Assembly: GCA_016801885.1 (NCBI GenBank)
Contig: CM028891.1
Span: forward strand, 11,019,517-11,083,516
From: Toxotes chatareus
Taxonomy: Eukaryota; Chordata; Actinopteri; Toxotidae
Direction of reading: 5' to 3'
Length of the DNA: 64,000 nucleotides
Under the pieces are notes generated by a model. That model had not been told where the DNA came from. It saw only the letters and a list, made by a program, of their open reading frames with translations, and did no database searches. Of the stretch, positions 48,126-60,500 are shown in pieces (position 1 is the first letter of the stretch; every line of letters starts with the position of its first letter). Made by a program: the position numbers and the translations under genes.

Positions 48126-48678
48126 CAATGGGCAAGGCAAGGGAAGGGCTTTTTAAACCACTGCAGCTTTGCTCTACTCCACTGCTCCCCCCAGCCCAAA
48201 ACTGGGCCATTATTACTACGAAAACCACATTACGCTGCTGCACAAATACAACCTTTACTCCTTCTACTAGTGTCCATCCACACGTAGTTATCCGGACGGA
48301 GGATGTGTGCATTTTCCTAACTTTTACCCCTTTTCTTTTTCTTGACAAGACCAATCTATCAACATACCGTTATTTCACAAGTCCTTTGCAGGTTTTCTGA
48401 ATGCTGCAGATGAAGATAAATGTTAGAGATGGAGCACGCTCAGTATGTTGCCTTAAGAACTGGCTGCATACGTCAGGATCAGCCACAGTGCTGGTTTGTA
48501 TTTTACTAGACAAACCATCACATCGACCATGTTGGACACCTGTGGCATGAACTGACATCCATTAGACACATTCCACAGCAGAGCAGCATCAGTCACACAC
48601 TTTTCCTTGTGCAGCTTCATCCTCTCTGTCCTCTTTATTTCCCACTCTACCCCCCCCAGATCCTCTCTTTCTTCTTCT

Positions 48679-48717
<39 letters not shown>

Positions 48718-48724
48718 TTTCTCC

Positions 48725-48845
48725 ACACATAATTGATTAAGGGCCGTTTTCATAAATCAATTTGGGACGCACATCAGTCAGCCCTGAATGGAGGAACCCC
48801 CCTCTGAGCAGCGGTATTAATCTACCTCAGCATGCCCTGCCACTC
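48725..48845 (+). promoter_or_regulatory. Possible conserved non-coding element with homeobox words
   Basis: Contains ataattgattaagggcc, cataaatcaatt and gtattaatctacc in 120 bases. These are candidate homeodomain or Pbx/Hox-type words. Directly flanked by CT and CA microsatellites. Confidence 0.3.
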
Positions 48846-48849
48846 TCAC

Positions 48850-48852
<3 letters not shown>

Positions 48853-48894
<42 letters not shown>

Positions 48895-48901
48895 CACACA
48901 C
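48853..48901 (+). repeat. (CA)n microsatellite
   Basis: About 24 CA units with one G interruption. Confidence 0.95.
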
Positions 48902-49794
48902 AGATCTGCATAGTTTGTTTTCTTTAGTTTAGGTTTTGGCCGTTGCAGGTCGCCAAACATGAAATATGCAAATGTTTTCAGCAGTTTTGCAGACACTCCG
49001 ACCTGGAACAGGCGATGTGACAGACACATACACACAGTTTCCACTGAGTCTGAACAAAGCTCGCTGTTATGAAGAAATTGGAAGAGAAAAGTGGGTGTTT
49101 GGAGGTTTGATGGATCAGAAGGGATGACAAAAGCAGAGGCAAGCAAAATAAGAAGAGCAGTCTTTTTTTATGGATGTGAAAGAAGTCCAATTCTTTCCAT
49201 ATGTCTTTGCTGTATATCCCTAAACAAACAAATATGGTGTTTGTGCACTCAGCAGTCTGTCTCCAAGACAAATGCTTCTTACTGCTGTTTATAATTACAC
49301 TGACTTAATTGTCATTATTATTAAGTGACTTCATCCCTTTCTTTCTCGCTCTGCGTCTCTCTCTCCATTTGAAAGCTGTTGTTTTGGATGTTTTGATATG
49401 AATGTAACCATGACACCGCCCATTCTTATTAGAAAAACTGTGCCAAAGTTGCAATGGATTCTGGGAACATGAGCCTGCAACAGCTGCAAGTGATATGCCT
49501 GACTTTCCTCTCTCCCCTCAGTCTGGATTTTCTTACACTCTGCCCTTTTTCTCTCTAACTTTTTCCTTCACCTTGATCTTTTGTTCTTTTTTTTTTTTAA
49601 ATACCTCCTTTGTGCCCCCGTTGCTCCAGCTCCTATTTGTTTCTTGTTCTTTTACCCTTCCCTTCATCCCCCACCCCCAACCCCGCCGCCTCTCTCTGTG
49701 CTCCAGGGTGTTGGCTTTAGTGGTAGTGAAAGCTGCTTTGCCTTTAAAAACAGTTTGTCTTAATGAGAAGGGGGGGACAGGCAGGAGAGCGGGG

Positions 49795-49922
49795 GCGGAG
49801 GGTCACAGCTGAAGCCAATTGCGTCCCTTTCCTGTCTGAGGTGCTGCAGGCTGGGGTCAAGCTCAGGGTCACGCTGGCCCGTCACTCCGGCTGGGTCCTG
49901 GTGCCGGTTCTGAATTGCCGCC
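49795..49922 (+). promoter_or_regulatory. Possible conserved non-coding element
   Basis: A GC-balanced complex stretch that includes agccaattgcgtccctttcc and gctcagggtcacgctggccc. It is bounded by a G-rich run and a TG microsatellite. Confidence 0.22.
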
Positions 49923-50341
49923 AGTGTGTGTGTGTGTGTGTGTATGTATATGTGTTCACAAGACAGTGTGTGTGTGTTTTTGTGCGAGTTAAGAGAAGAG
50001 GGGCAGAAGGCACATCTGTTTCTGATCCCCCAGAAAGCCTTTCTCTCCGGACCTGGAGGTGCTGGTGTGCCTGTGGAGGACGGAGATGGAGGGGAGGAGA
50101 GGGCGAGTGAGCGGTCACACGCACACAGTATGGTTTGGGTACGATGTGGCCTGGTTTTACCTCCTACCGCCACCTCCTCCATGTCCTTCTCCTCCGGCCT
50201 CCTTCACATTTATATTTTCAGGATGTTTGCAAGTCCTGGAGAAGTCCTAAAAGTTTAAGATAATGTGAAAGAAATATCCTTAAATGGTCTGAAATTGAAT
50301 AAATCAAGGCATTTTGTCTCTCACGTTCTATTTCAAATGTG

Positions 50342-50865
50342 TTAAAGGAGCAGTTCAGCATTTTAGCAGAAATACTTATTCCCATTCTTCCTCTCGTATC
50401 TGTACTTTAAACATAAGGCCTCAGCTGAGCAGCCACACAGTCACCTTAGTACAATGACTGGAACCAGAGTGAAACAGCCACCCTGACTCTGTCCAATCTG
50501 TAAAGTTTACTAATTAACATGCTGCATTTTGTTTATTCTGTGCCAAAATTTCTATTAACAACAAATTATGGTGGTTTTTTTTTGTTTTGTTTTTTTTTAC
50601 AAGGGGTTTTGTGCTGGGTTTCTTATGAACTGTGAGTAATCTCCTCCTCAAGTCTCCACTGGTTGTCTAAGCTGTCATTTTTACACTTTTTTTTTTTTTT
50701 TTTTTTTGGCTTACCAGAACCAGGCTAGCCGCTGTTTTCCACTCTTTGTGCTATACTAAGGTAATTAGCCGATGGCTTTTTACCCATATACAGATGAGAG
50801 AGGTATTGTTCTTCTCATCTAACTTGGCAAGAAAGCAGTTCAGCTAAAATTTCAAGCAAAGGGGT
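50342..50865 (+). mobile_element. Foldback (inverted-arm) dispersed repeat
   Basis: The left arm, caccttagtacaatgactgg followed by gaaacagccaccctgactct, is mirrored by the right arm, aaccaggctagccgctgttt followed by ctatactaagg. The arms enclose a T-rich centre (about 50570-50700). The composition is that of a very common non-autonomous fish repeat that starts aaaggagcagttcagcattt. An 11-base direct repeat (AGCAGTTCAGC) lies at 50349-50359 and 50834-50844. Confidence 0.65.
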
Positions 50866-51468
50866 CTGAACAGTGTTTGGCTCTGCAGCAAGAGTTCCTA
50901 CTGACCACCAGAGGCAGGCCTGTTGCTCGTCATGTAGTTTTTGATAGGTCAACAGCTGCTCTCTATTTAGTTTAAGTGATGAAAATAGTCTTACTTTCCC
51001 AGCAAAACAATTGACATATTATTTTACTATTCCAGTTTTTTTTTTTTTTTTTACGTCCACAGTCTTAAAAAATACATCACAACCTCTCCTCGCACTCTTC
51101 TCAGCCTGTACCAAGTCCCCCCCTTCTTCTTCCTCCTCCTTCTCTTCCTCCCCTCCCTTGTCTCTGTGTGGAGAAGGTAAGGTTTGAGATGAAACACCAC
51201 ATCAGTCTTTGAACAGAGCCCGTAAAACTGGTGTATATTAACAAGCATGACTAACAAGCTGCAGGACCCGCAAAGCTGGATCACACTGTGCACTACACAC
51301 AGACACACTCTCATACTCCTACATCATGTCTCCTGAATGATATAGTTTTCTTTCTCTCCCTTCATGTCGTTTTTAGTCTCTCAGTCGCAGCTTTTCTTCA
51401 TTTTCCACACACACATTTCATGCATGATATATACAAGAGCTGTTCTTAAGTATTTCAGGGAGAAGACT

Positions 51469-51517
51469 GTCTTATCAAAGCTGGTCAGGGCTCACTCGAG
51501 ACCAGCTTTGATGAGAC
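51469..51517 (+). repeat. Strong hairpin (18-base arms, 13-base loop)
   Basis: Arms 51469-51486 and 51500-51517 pair at 17 of 18 positions (ATCAAAGCTGGTC and its reverse complement are perfect). Shorter than a normal microRNA precursor. Function unknown. Confidence 0.85.
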
Positions 51518-51927
51518 TTGAGCTTTGGTGGTATTTGATTGATTTTTTTTTTTTTCTTTCATAGCCTTGTCAAAGGATAATTCTAGTTTATTTCAGCTTG
51601 GGTCTTATTTTAGTCCTTTTGGCTATTGTGTCTATCAGTCATGATAAGATTGTAGGCTACTCACTGAAGTAATTGCTGAGATCTGGGAACACAGAGTCAA
51701 CAACAAAAGTCTGCAACAACAATCTACAAGAAACATGAGCAGTCAGCTGATCAGACAGGTTGTAAACAAATCAGACAAAATCTTAACAAAAGTTAAGCCA
51801 GGCTCACTTCAAGTGGGTACAAGTACATTAGGTCAAAGTTAAACCTTAATATTCCTTAACTGTCTCTTCAATATTCAATGACCAATGCTTAATGCTGATG
51901 TTTCGTGTCCTGTCTGTATCTTTTTAG

Positions 51928-51965
51928 GGATGATGCATCATTCCCACGTCTCAGCAGTCACCTTG
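51928..51965 (+). other. Candidate short exon of unknown transcript
   Basis: Thirty-eight bases between a strong tatctttttag acceptor and a gtgagt donor. It is open in the phase left by the candidate exon at 45354-45444 (GMMHHSHVSAVTL). Not recognised. Confidence 0.22.
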
Positions 51966-52739
51966 GTGAGTACAATCATCCAAAAGGAACATTAAGAAAC
52001 ACAGAAATCATCTCAGATTTTAGGTCAGAGGTTTGGATTTGAATATTTTTGCTTTTAAATCTCGGGTAAATCATATTTTAAAGTGAGACTATGTAACTAT
52101 AAACGGAATTCATCAACACACTCAGGGGTTTTACTGCTACAACCTTAATTGGTATGTTATGACCACTAGCTTACAGTGGGTAATGTTAGCTGTTGTGGAC
52201 TTTGTTGTCTTTATGATTCCTCTTTTCAGTGTTTTTGCACTTACTCTTATGCAAAATTATCACTTGTGGCTGCAGTGGTTACTAGTTTAGATTCAGCGCT
52301 TTTTTTTTTTTTCCTTTAGAGATAGCTCCATGACCACTCTTGAGTCAGCACAATAAATATAGTGTATAGTAAATATAACCAATGACTGTCTGAGGGGTTT
52401 TTTTTGTTTTTTTTTTTAAAAAGGCCAACAATTAGTCCAACATATAAGTGGGTCTTTTAGGTGCTGGTAAATGGATTTAGTTTCTAACTGGCTGCTGTCT
52501 GTATGCATTTGCCTCAGTCTTTCCCTCTGTCTCTTCATTTTCTTCCCTCATGAACACATTGCCCTCAAGTACACACACGTGCACGCACGCACACACGCAC
52601 ACACACACACTGGACTCACTGCTGTGACACACTAATATCCCCCAGTCACCATTTCACAGTTCCAGACTCTCTGCTCGACACACCTGAGCCAATAATGTGG
52701 AACGTTTTTGCCAGGAAAAACTATTTCATTCTGTCTCTT

Positions 52740-53060
52740 CCCTCCCGCCTCTCTCCTCCCCCTCCCTTCCCCCTAAACTCCCTCCATTTCAGTCCCTGAG
52801 GGCCCTAAAAACTGCTCCGTACTTAACTTCTACCAAACCCATGAACACCGCCATGTCCACCACCAGCCCCCTAACCCTTCTCCTATTCCCCAACTCCTCT
52901 CTGGCTTCGTCCCCGAGGGCCTTAAGCCGCCGAACATTTAACTCCTCCTTCTCCCCCCCTTCAGGCTACTCCAGAGAGGTTCTTTACAACCCTGTCATCC
53001 CTGCCAGAGCAGTAAAAAACACATCTGGAATCACACTCTGCACTCTATGCTCTCACCCCA
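52740..53060 (+). other. Pyrimidine-rich stretch with internal duplication
   Basis: The words gtccctgagggccctaaa (about 52793) and gtccccgagggccttaag (about 52911) recur about 120 bases apart within a CT-rich stretch, indicating an old tandem duplication. The open frame across it shows no family resemblance. Confidence 0.4.
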
Positions 53061-55101
53061 TGTTTAAGAAGCCCCCCCATCCCACCCCTACCTTCCCCCT
53101 CCCTTTCCCTCACACACATCCACATAGACACACTCACGGCGAGGGCCACGCCGCAGGAAAAACACTCCCATAACGAGCTACAAACACTGAAATAACACTG
53201 TTACCCTAAGTGAGATGTTTCTAATGAGGGCTGGAGAGGAGCGTGACAGAGAAGCACACATTTTGTTGGGGGAGAAGGGGGAAGGACACCATGAAACAAG
53301 ACGCAGGCATGTTGGATTTCACTGTATTCATCCGCCCACACAGGCTGAGGCCATTTTGGCTCTTGGTCAAGCTTCAGTTTCCCTCCCTGCCTGTGCCTGT
53401 ATTCTTTCAAAGTTTGTTGTACGACCCCGTGTTCGCCCTTTTCAGCTTTTGTGTGAGAAAGTGTCTCCTGGTCTGTAACGTGACTATATATACATTTAAT
53501 AAGGGCCTGTGTGGTGTAGTAATGGGCAGTTGGGTTCGGCTATGGTACGGGGAGGAAATGTCAGCAACAGATAGAGAGCTAAGAGAGCAGAGAGAAAACA
53601 AATTGATTCCCTGAAATTGCCACCTCATCTGCTCTGATTGAGACTTGTGTGAAGAAGCTTTGCTGCAGCGTTTTCATGGACAGTGTGTGTTTTCCGGCTT
53701 GCTTGTGTGCATTGGAACCACTTTACAGTCTGTGTGAGAAAGTCTGTGCTATTGTTCCTCTCCCTCGCTCTCAGTTTTCCTGAACTAGCTCCAGTGATGG
53801 ATAATGAAGGCTCAAGAAATCCTCTGTTTTACTCTCCTCCTTTCTTTTTTTTTTTTTTTTTTTTTTTTTAAACTGGGCAACCTAATCAGGGGTAGAAAGG
53901 GGGGGGCTAAAAGAAATGATTGAAGGGGATGAAGGGAAAAATTTAACTCCTCCTCTTTCACATTTTCTGAAATTAAGTTTTAGAAATGAGTGGAATAACT
54001 GTACAAGAGATTGGGTTTCATTTGGAGCCCAGAACCTTTTAACGAAGACCATGTGCCACTTCTTGGCTGGTTTGTGTGTATGTATGTACTGTATGTTTGT
54101 GTGTGTGTGCATGTGCGTGCCTCGTGCTTCAGACAGAGACAGAGGGTCAGGTTTCGGCATTGAGGGGAGGTGCTTGGTGCTGTAAGGGAGAGAGACCAGT
54201 GCTGCGGTAGGTAAATAGGGCCCTGACCCAGGCCTGCCAGTGGAACGCTCTCTTCTCCCTCTGCCAGAATCTTTTTTGTTTTGTTTTTAGTTTTTTTTTT
54301 TTTTCTTCCTTCTTCTTCTGCAAGATTTGGGGATGAGGAGGGGTGAGGGTGGAGTTAAGATGGAGGGGAATGTGTATGTGGGGGGGCTGGCTATTAACGA
54401 GCACCATCATTTTTCTAATTAGTGCTTTGGGGAATATTTTCTTAAGGACTGTCGACCCTCCCTGCGGAGCTTTTTGGGGGAGAAATGTGTGTGTGTCTTG
54501 GCCTGTGCATGTGTGTACAGTAGTATGTGTGTGTGTTTGCATGCAATTCTTAGTGTATCTGAGTGTTTTCCGTCTGCAGTTTTTCCCTTTTTGTGCTGAA
54601 ACTTTTAAGAAACTGACTTTTATTTTCTCTACAGTTCCATTTATTCATGACTTTTCTACATTCACACACGCCCTCGTCCCCATCCTGAAGGTATGGATGG
54701 ACACACATATGCTCTGTCATCACACACACACACACACACACTCCAAACTCCCAGTTCATTAAATCGAGGGGTTTCAGATCCTCCCTCCTTCCTGTATTCT
54801 CAGAACTCAAGAGCAAAGGAAATTTTCCTTTCCCTCTCAAAACTTTCTTTTCTCTTTTCTTCCCTTTTCTGCTGTTTCTTTTCAGTGAGTCTGCTGCTCT
54901 CGTTCCTTGCTTTGATCCCCCCCCAATCCACCCCTCCTATCCCTCCCAGGGCCTCCAGCCAGCTCACTGGAGCGGCTTCCTGAGTCTGCCCAGATTAATG
55001 AGTGTAAGTTAGTGTGTATGTATGTGTGTAAAAGAGAAGGAGAGAAGGAGGGAGAAAGAATGCCACAGCGTACCACAAATTGTGAGTGTGAGTTTGCATA
55101 C

Positions 55102-55103
<2 letters not shown>

Positions 55104-55141
<38 letters not shown>

Positions 55142-55164
55142 CGTGCGTGTGTGTGTGTGTGTGT
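55104..55164 (+). repeat. (TG)n microsatellite
   Basis: Long TG run with GCGTGCG interruptions. Confidence 0.95.
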
Positions 55165-55199
55165 TTGATCTGTGGTTTCCAAACCAAACTTTATTTTGT

Positions 55200-55335
55200 G
55201 GAATTTTTTTCAAAGATCATCAAAGTAAGTGATTCCACAGAAGGCTGGCTTTCGCATTGCATCTGGGTCGTTGTAAAGAATTCCCCAATCACGAGGCTGC
55301 TGGGATACGATTGCAATCAAGCAGCAGGCGTTTGC
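55200..55335 (+). promoter_or_regulatory. Possible conserved non-coding element
   Basis: A complex, unique-looking stretch that includes ttcgcattgcatctgggtcg and a palindromic gattgcaatca (C/EBP-like word). It ends at an A-rich tract. Confidence 0.28.
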
Positions 55336-55367
<32 letters not shown>

Positions 55368-56277
55368 CCAGAATGACCCAAATGCTCCCAGCGTTCGCCT
55401 CTGTGACACTGAACGGGGGTCAGTTTGTAGAGCTGGGCCTGCAAACTTCATTCACATTCTCAGGCTGAATGTGTGCGCAAACTGAAAACAATCACAACAC
55501 AACTGATTAGAATTCCTCCATGAAAACCCAAAGTGCTAAAAATAATCCCCTGATTGGAGCCATGTGTTGAATTTGGGGAGGTGGGGGTAAGATGTGTGTG
55601 TGTGTGTATGTGTGTACGTACTGCGGTGGGTCGTAGAGAAAGGGAGGAGGCAGCAGAGGGTGGTATGAATCAAACCAGAGTGAAAAAACAGTTTGTCTTT
55701 TCTGTGAGCTCTGATAATAATGCCACGTGAGTCCCCGCTGCACGGCGTTTATTTACTCTCACAACTTGCAGTGTACACACTTTCACTCTCACACACATAC
55801 ACATGTACACACACTCTCTCTCGTCAGCACAGCAGACACACACACACACACACACACACAGACGCCTTCCAGCAGACTTACAAATATGGACATAAACATG
55901 TAATCACAACCATGCATGGTCCACTACGGCCGCAGTTTCTCACTCCTCTCTGACACACACACACACACACACACAGATGGGAGGAGGAGTGATGGAGAGG
56001 AGGAGAGGGGGTTATAATGGCCATGTGGTTTTAGTTAGGACATATTCCACCTGAGAGCATATGAAAGAAAGAAAGAAGTGAGTGAATTGGTTTTCTTTGC
56101 CAGGTAAATTTCCAAGAAATTCAACTTGGGTGGTTCTCATCTGTTACAGTAAAGTGACATGAAATTGAAAAAAGTAGTTTACAGCAAAGGAGAATAGAGA
56201 GCAAAGAGAACAGGCCCCCTTTCTTTTGTTTTTTTGTTTTTTTTTTTTTTTGATCAGGCAGTAGAACTTAATAAAGC

Positions 56278-56554
56278 TTAAAGGAGCTACTCCAATGTTT
56301 TAATTTTAAATGGGGACTCACAAGTTATCAGATCCTCCATTTTTGTTGACTGCACAGGTCTTTTAAACTCTGCACCCCTCCAGTTTGTAACACAGGGTTT
56401 CTGTTAAAATATGTGGTCTCAGAGCCTGACAACCCTGATGACATCACCAAGGTTATTTTCCTCAGACTTTAGAAAACCAAAGACGACATACGAATGTTTT
56501 CACAGGGACTGTGGTTCTCCTTGTGACTGAACTTGATGAGTAGTGCCCCTTTAA
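56278..56554 (+). mobile_element. MITE-like element with TTAAAGG inverted ends
   Basis: A 277-base unit starting TTAAAGGAGCTACTCC and ending GAGTAGTGCCCCTTTAA. The ends are imperfect inverted repeats, with no coding sequence between. The size and structure fit a miniature inverted-repeat element; the family is not assigned. Confidence 0.6.
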
Positions 56555-56999
56555 CATAGTTTTCACCTTTGGTTTCCTGTAATGTAACTTTTAAGGCTGT
56601 TAAGATCATCTTCCTGCCCAGTGTGTGACAGTGTAGTGCAGTATATATTCTCCATCATGCTCTTCCATCTCCTCAGTGAAGCTGTATAATCTCTACACAG
56701 TAAAATATTTAGTATTTGCAGAACTTTTATTTTAAAATCTGGTCGAAGATCTCAGTATTTCCAAAAATGTCTTGTTTTTTAATCTTAAGAATAAATAGAC
56801 AGAAAAGCTACTAACAGCTACTAGAACAGCAACTAAATGGACCTTGTGGTGAGATGGTGAGATCACTTTGTCAGCTGTTGTTTCCAAGGTCACCAATGAA
56901 TTTAGAATCTCAGAAAAAACACATCCATAGACTGGTTGGATGTTTCACTTATTTGACTCCTAGGAAAATTCATTTGACGCTGCTGAACAGGAAATGTAC

Positions 57000-57135
57000 G
57001 GGGGAATATGGGTTGAAGTGTCTGCTGTGACTCTCCAGGTCCGCACTGACTCATAAAGCCCCCATTGTGGGAGCTACCATTGGCTCTTATCTCTGTCATA
57101 ACTGAGGGGGCTACCATGGCGACAGAGAGTAAACA
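57000..57135 (+). promoter_or_regulatory. Possible conserved non-coding element
   Basis: A complex stretch, gtccgcactgactcataaag to gctaccatggcgacagagag, with an AP-1-like TGACTCA and a CCATGGCGAC word. Judged by complexity only. Confidence 0.2.
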
Positions 57136-59569
57136 CTGTGTCATCTGTCACATCTGCTCTGTATGTGTGTGTGTGTGTGTGTGTATCTCTGAAGACATGA
57201 TTTAAATCCAGGATAGAGGGAGCATCAGTGCTGCTCCAAAATAATATCTGTGAAGCATGTCGGCCTGTGTGAGCTGTGGATTTGCTCGTCACGCATTGTT
57301 AATCACATCCACACTGATACATTGCAGGAGATGAAGACATTTTAGCAGAGATTACTGCAGTCACTATCTGAATCTGCTGCTATGGAGGCTGTTATTGACA
57401 ACTGATGTGAGTGGTTCATTTTGCTGTCAGTCATCACGAACAGGCAGAGGCCTCGCTGCAGGGCAGCCTGGATGAAAGTGGGCGGGATATCCTCCGGGAG
57501 CGCGTGGTTGGACAGCGGGCTTGGAGGCAGTGTCTGCTTATTTGATAAGAAGTCGTCCGTCAGGAAGGAAAATAAACAGTTGAGTGTGCTGCTACTGCAC
57601 AGCCAGAGGAAGAGCTGTTACTAGAGCACAACACAATATTTACACTGCTGGGCCAACACACACACACACAGACACACACACACACACACTCGCCAGCACA
57701 TATATACCTGCACACATTTATTGGCGAACAAACACTGAGATGTGTACATGTACACACATACACACATGCACAGAGAGGAAACAGTTGCTAGGATGAAAAC
57801 AGAGTTTGATAACACAGAAATGTAGTCGTACAACAGAGATTGTGGTGATTGTTGGTTATGTGCATGCATGCATTTCAGTTTATCCATGGCACGTTCAAAT
57901 ATACATGTGCAAGCTTACATCTGGTGTGGGAGTGAGAACTAGGATTCCCTGTTCAAGTAGTTAAGGAAGAGTAAATCTAACGGAGATACCTCTAGAATCA
58001 ATGCAGTTCTTAAAAGGACATTTGGACTGATTGGATTCTTTAAAATGAGAATCCAAAGTGGAAAAGAAAGTAGATCCAGTCTCATCTTGCAGAAGGATGC
58101 TGGCACTGGGAGAAATACTGTTTATAGAATCATATGTTGGTGTTTGGTCTTTTAGGTAAATTGCTACCAGGGAAATACATTAAAGTTTACAGCCAAACAT
58201 TTTTAAAAGCATGCTGCTGAATGCATTCCTGCCAACTGAGAAGCACTGACTTATTAGCAGTTGTGACAGTGTGTGGCTGTTATTGTTTTCATCTTGTCAG
58301 ATTGTGTGAGTGAGTGTGTGTGTGTGTGTGTGAGTGTCATCATGGTGCACTTATCCTGAATTACTGCACCACAACAATGTAACTTGTGCCAAAAATTAAT
58401 TCAAACTTCATTTTCACTGATTGATTTCACAAGTCAAACAAGTGTCAAGGATCTGCCGGATCATTTTTATAGCTTACAGAAATGAGAACAACACAGATCC
58501 AAAAATCTAAAACTGTGCAGCAAACATTTGAAAATAGTCGGTGAAATTGCAAAGAGCTCGCTCTTTGTAGAGCTAAAACGTGCAAAAACACTTGTGTGGT
58601 CCTTTAAGGACAGTTGACAAACTGCTCTGTAACATGATCAAAAGCTGAAATTAATTTTCCACATGTTGCCCTCGAACTACAGCAAAGATTTCAGAGCATC
58701 AGATGCTGAGATTGTTAGCATCACTCATCTGTTTAACCGTAAATAAGTAAAATATCATTGAAGCAGGTTTACATGACGGTAATTGTTCATTTTCACCCAT
58801 GTTTTATAAAGCACTGCTGTACCGTGTTTCTCCCTAAGGTGTTGGTGTTATTGTGTCCACCCCTGTGCTTTGTGATTCTGCTTGTTTGTGAAAGCATCTT
58901 GAGGAGCACCATTTGTGTGTTTAGATAAGGAAGGAGGGGAGAGCCGAGGGACCGTGAGAGTCCTGACCTCCTGGCTCTGAGCCCCGCCCTCTGGCTGTGA
59001 CTGACAGATAGCATCAGTGCAACTCCTTATCAGCTCCCAGGCCCCTGCCCTCTGATCTGGGATCTGCCTCCAAGCACTGCAATGAGGAGGAGGGGTCAGT
59101 GGGTGGAAGGGTGGATGGGGGGCTGGAGGGGACATGCCAAGGCAAGGGGGCACAGAGGCTATGCACATATATGGACAGGTATTGTCATGTGAAGACAGCA
59201 TTGCTCTGTTGTGACATGTTGTTGACTATTTTATGATTTATTTGGGTATTTTTGTCCCACATGTGTGAGTAAGACATAACAGAACAATAAATTAATAAAT
59301 ACAGAGACAAAAAGGAAAGAAAACACTTGAGTTTCTGTTTAACCAAAGAACCAGAAAGCTTTACTTCATGAATTCTTTCTCCCTCGCTTTCTTTACTTTA
59401 TCCTGCTTTCTCGTGCGAATTAGTCATAATGAGAGTTACTGCCAGTGGACAACTGGTGTATGTGTGTGTGTGGGTGTGTGTTGTTGCTTTTGGATAGTGG
59501 GCCGTTCTGTGTTTGTGGCCTGTGTTTGGGAGTCTCTGTAAGTCATTTGGTGTGTTTTTGGAGGGGGTG

Positions 59570-59800
59570 AGATCATGCTTCGCCGCTGACACTGAACATA
59601 AAGACGCATTGAGTGGAGCACGGATCATAGGCCAAGTCTGGAGGTACGGGGGAAACAGGGATCTGTGTATACACACACACACACACACACTCTTTCTGTC
59701 TCTTAGGGCAGTGAGTGTAGAGGGCTCCCGAGGGCCAGGGGGACTATCGTGTTCCCCGTTAATTATGACCGTCTGGCAGGCTGGAAAGCAGGAAGTCAGA
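59570..59800 (+). promoter_or_regulatory. Possible conserved non-coding element (interrupted by CA repeat)
   Basis: Two complex blocks, 59570-59665 (cttcgccgctgacactgaac...) and 59720-59800 (ttccccgttaattatgaccg...), separated by a CA run. TTAATTATGAC is a homeodomain-type core. Confidence 0.28.
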
Positions 59801-60364
59801 GAGGGAGACATGGAAAGAGGGAGGGATGGTAGATAGATGATAGGACGGAATGGGGGGGGGGGGGGTGAGTCAAAATAAGGGAGGAGAAGCGAAAGCCAAG
59901 ACAGATGATGGGAGGGAGGAGGGAAAAGTATGAAAGGGTAGTCCAGTAAAAGGGAGGGGGGTTGATAGAGAGACAGATCCAAATAAAACCATACACAGGG
60001 AGGGTTTGGATGATAAAACCAGGTGCTTGATAAAAGGTGGAATGTCAAACTTTCAGCCATGTCAGATTTTTTGGCTGCCCCCCACCACCACCACCACTTT
60101 GTCTTCTGATGTTCACTCCCTGACTTCTGATATACAACTTACTCTCCCCGACCTTGGCTTTCGTTCAACCTTTTGACCCTTTCAGCAGCACAGGCTTGTG
60201 CCTATAACTTAAATTTACTGTCCAACTGTTTGTACCATCCAACTCTTCTGAGGGGCCATTCATCATCTGACTCTCCCCAGCGCAAAAACAAGAAGTAGGT
60301 AGATGTAGCAACACAGCAGACTGCATATTCAGATATTGATGTTTGTTGTTTAAAAAGTGAAGTG

Positions 60365-60500
60365 CTGTAAGGACAGTTCAGGCCGACCCCGGACCAAACT
60401 GCTATATGAGCTGAGCTGAGCAGAGCGGGTCTGGGATTTAACTGGCTCCAGGTCCAATTAGGACTGTCTGCCGCATCTGGACACAGTTAGCTTTTAGAGT
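60365..60500 (+). promoter_or_regulatory. Possible conserved non-coding element
   Basis: A dense, non-repetitive stretch with gccgaccccggaccaaactg, three overlapping gagctgag words and ccaggtccaattaggactgt. Confidence 0.25.

Noticed and set aside
47616..48140. 174-codon open frame on the minus strand
   Set aside because: Mostly translated CA and TCA repeats (His/Thr runs) with no domain.
52697..53173. 158-codon Ser/Pro/Leu open frame
   Set aside because: Arises from pyrimidine-rich sequence with an old internal duplication. No family resemblance.
59398..60060. 220-codon open frame on the minus strand
   Set aside because: Composition is Pro/Leu/Ser from purine-rich low-complexity DNA plus CA repeats. 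No domain, no flanking splice logic, and parts overlap better regulatory candidates.
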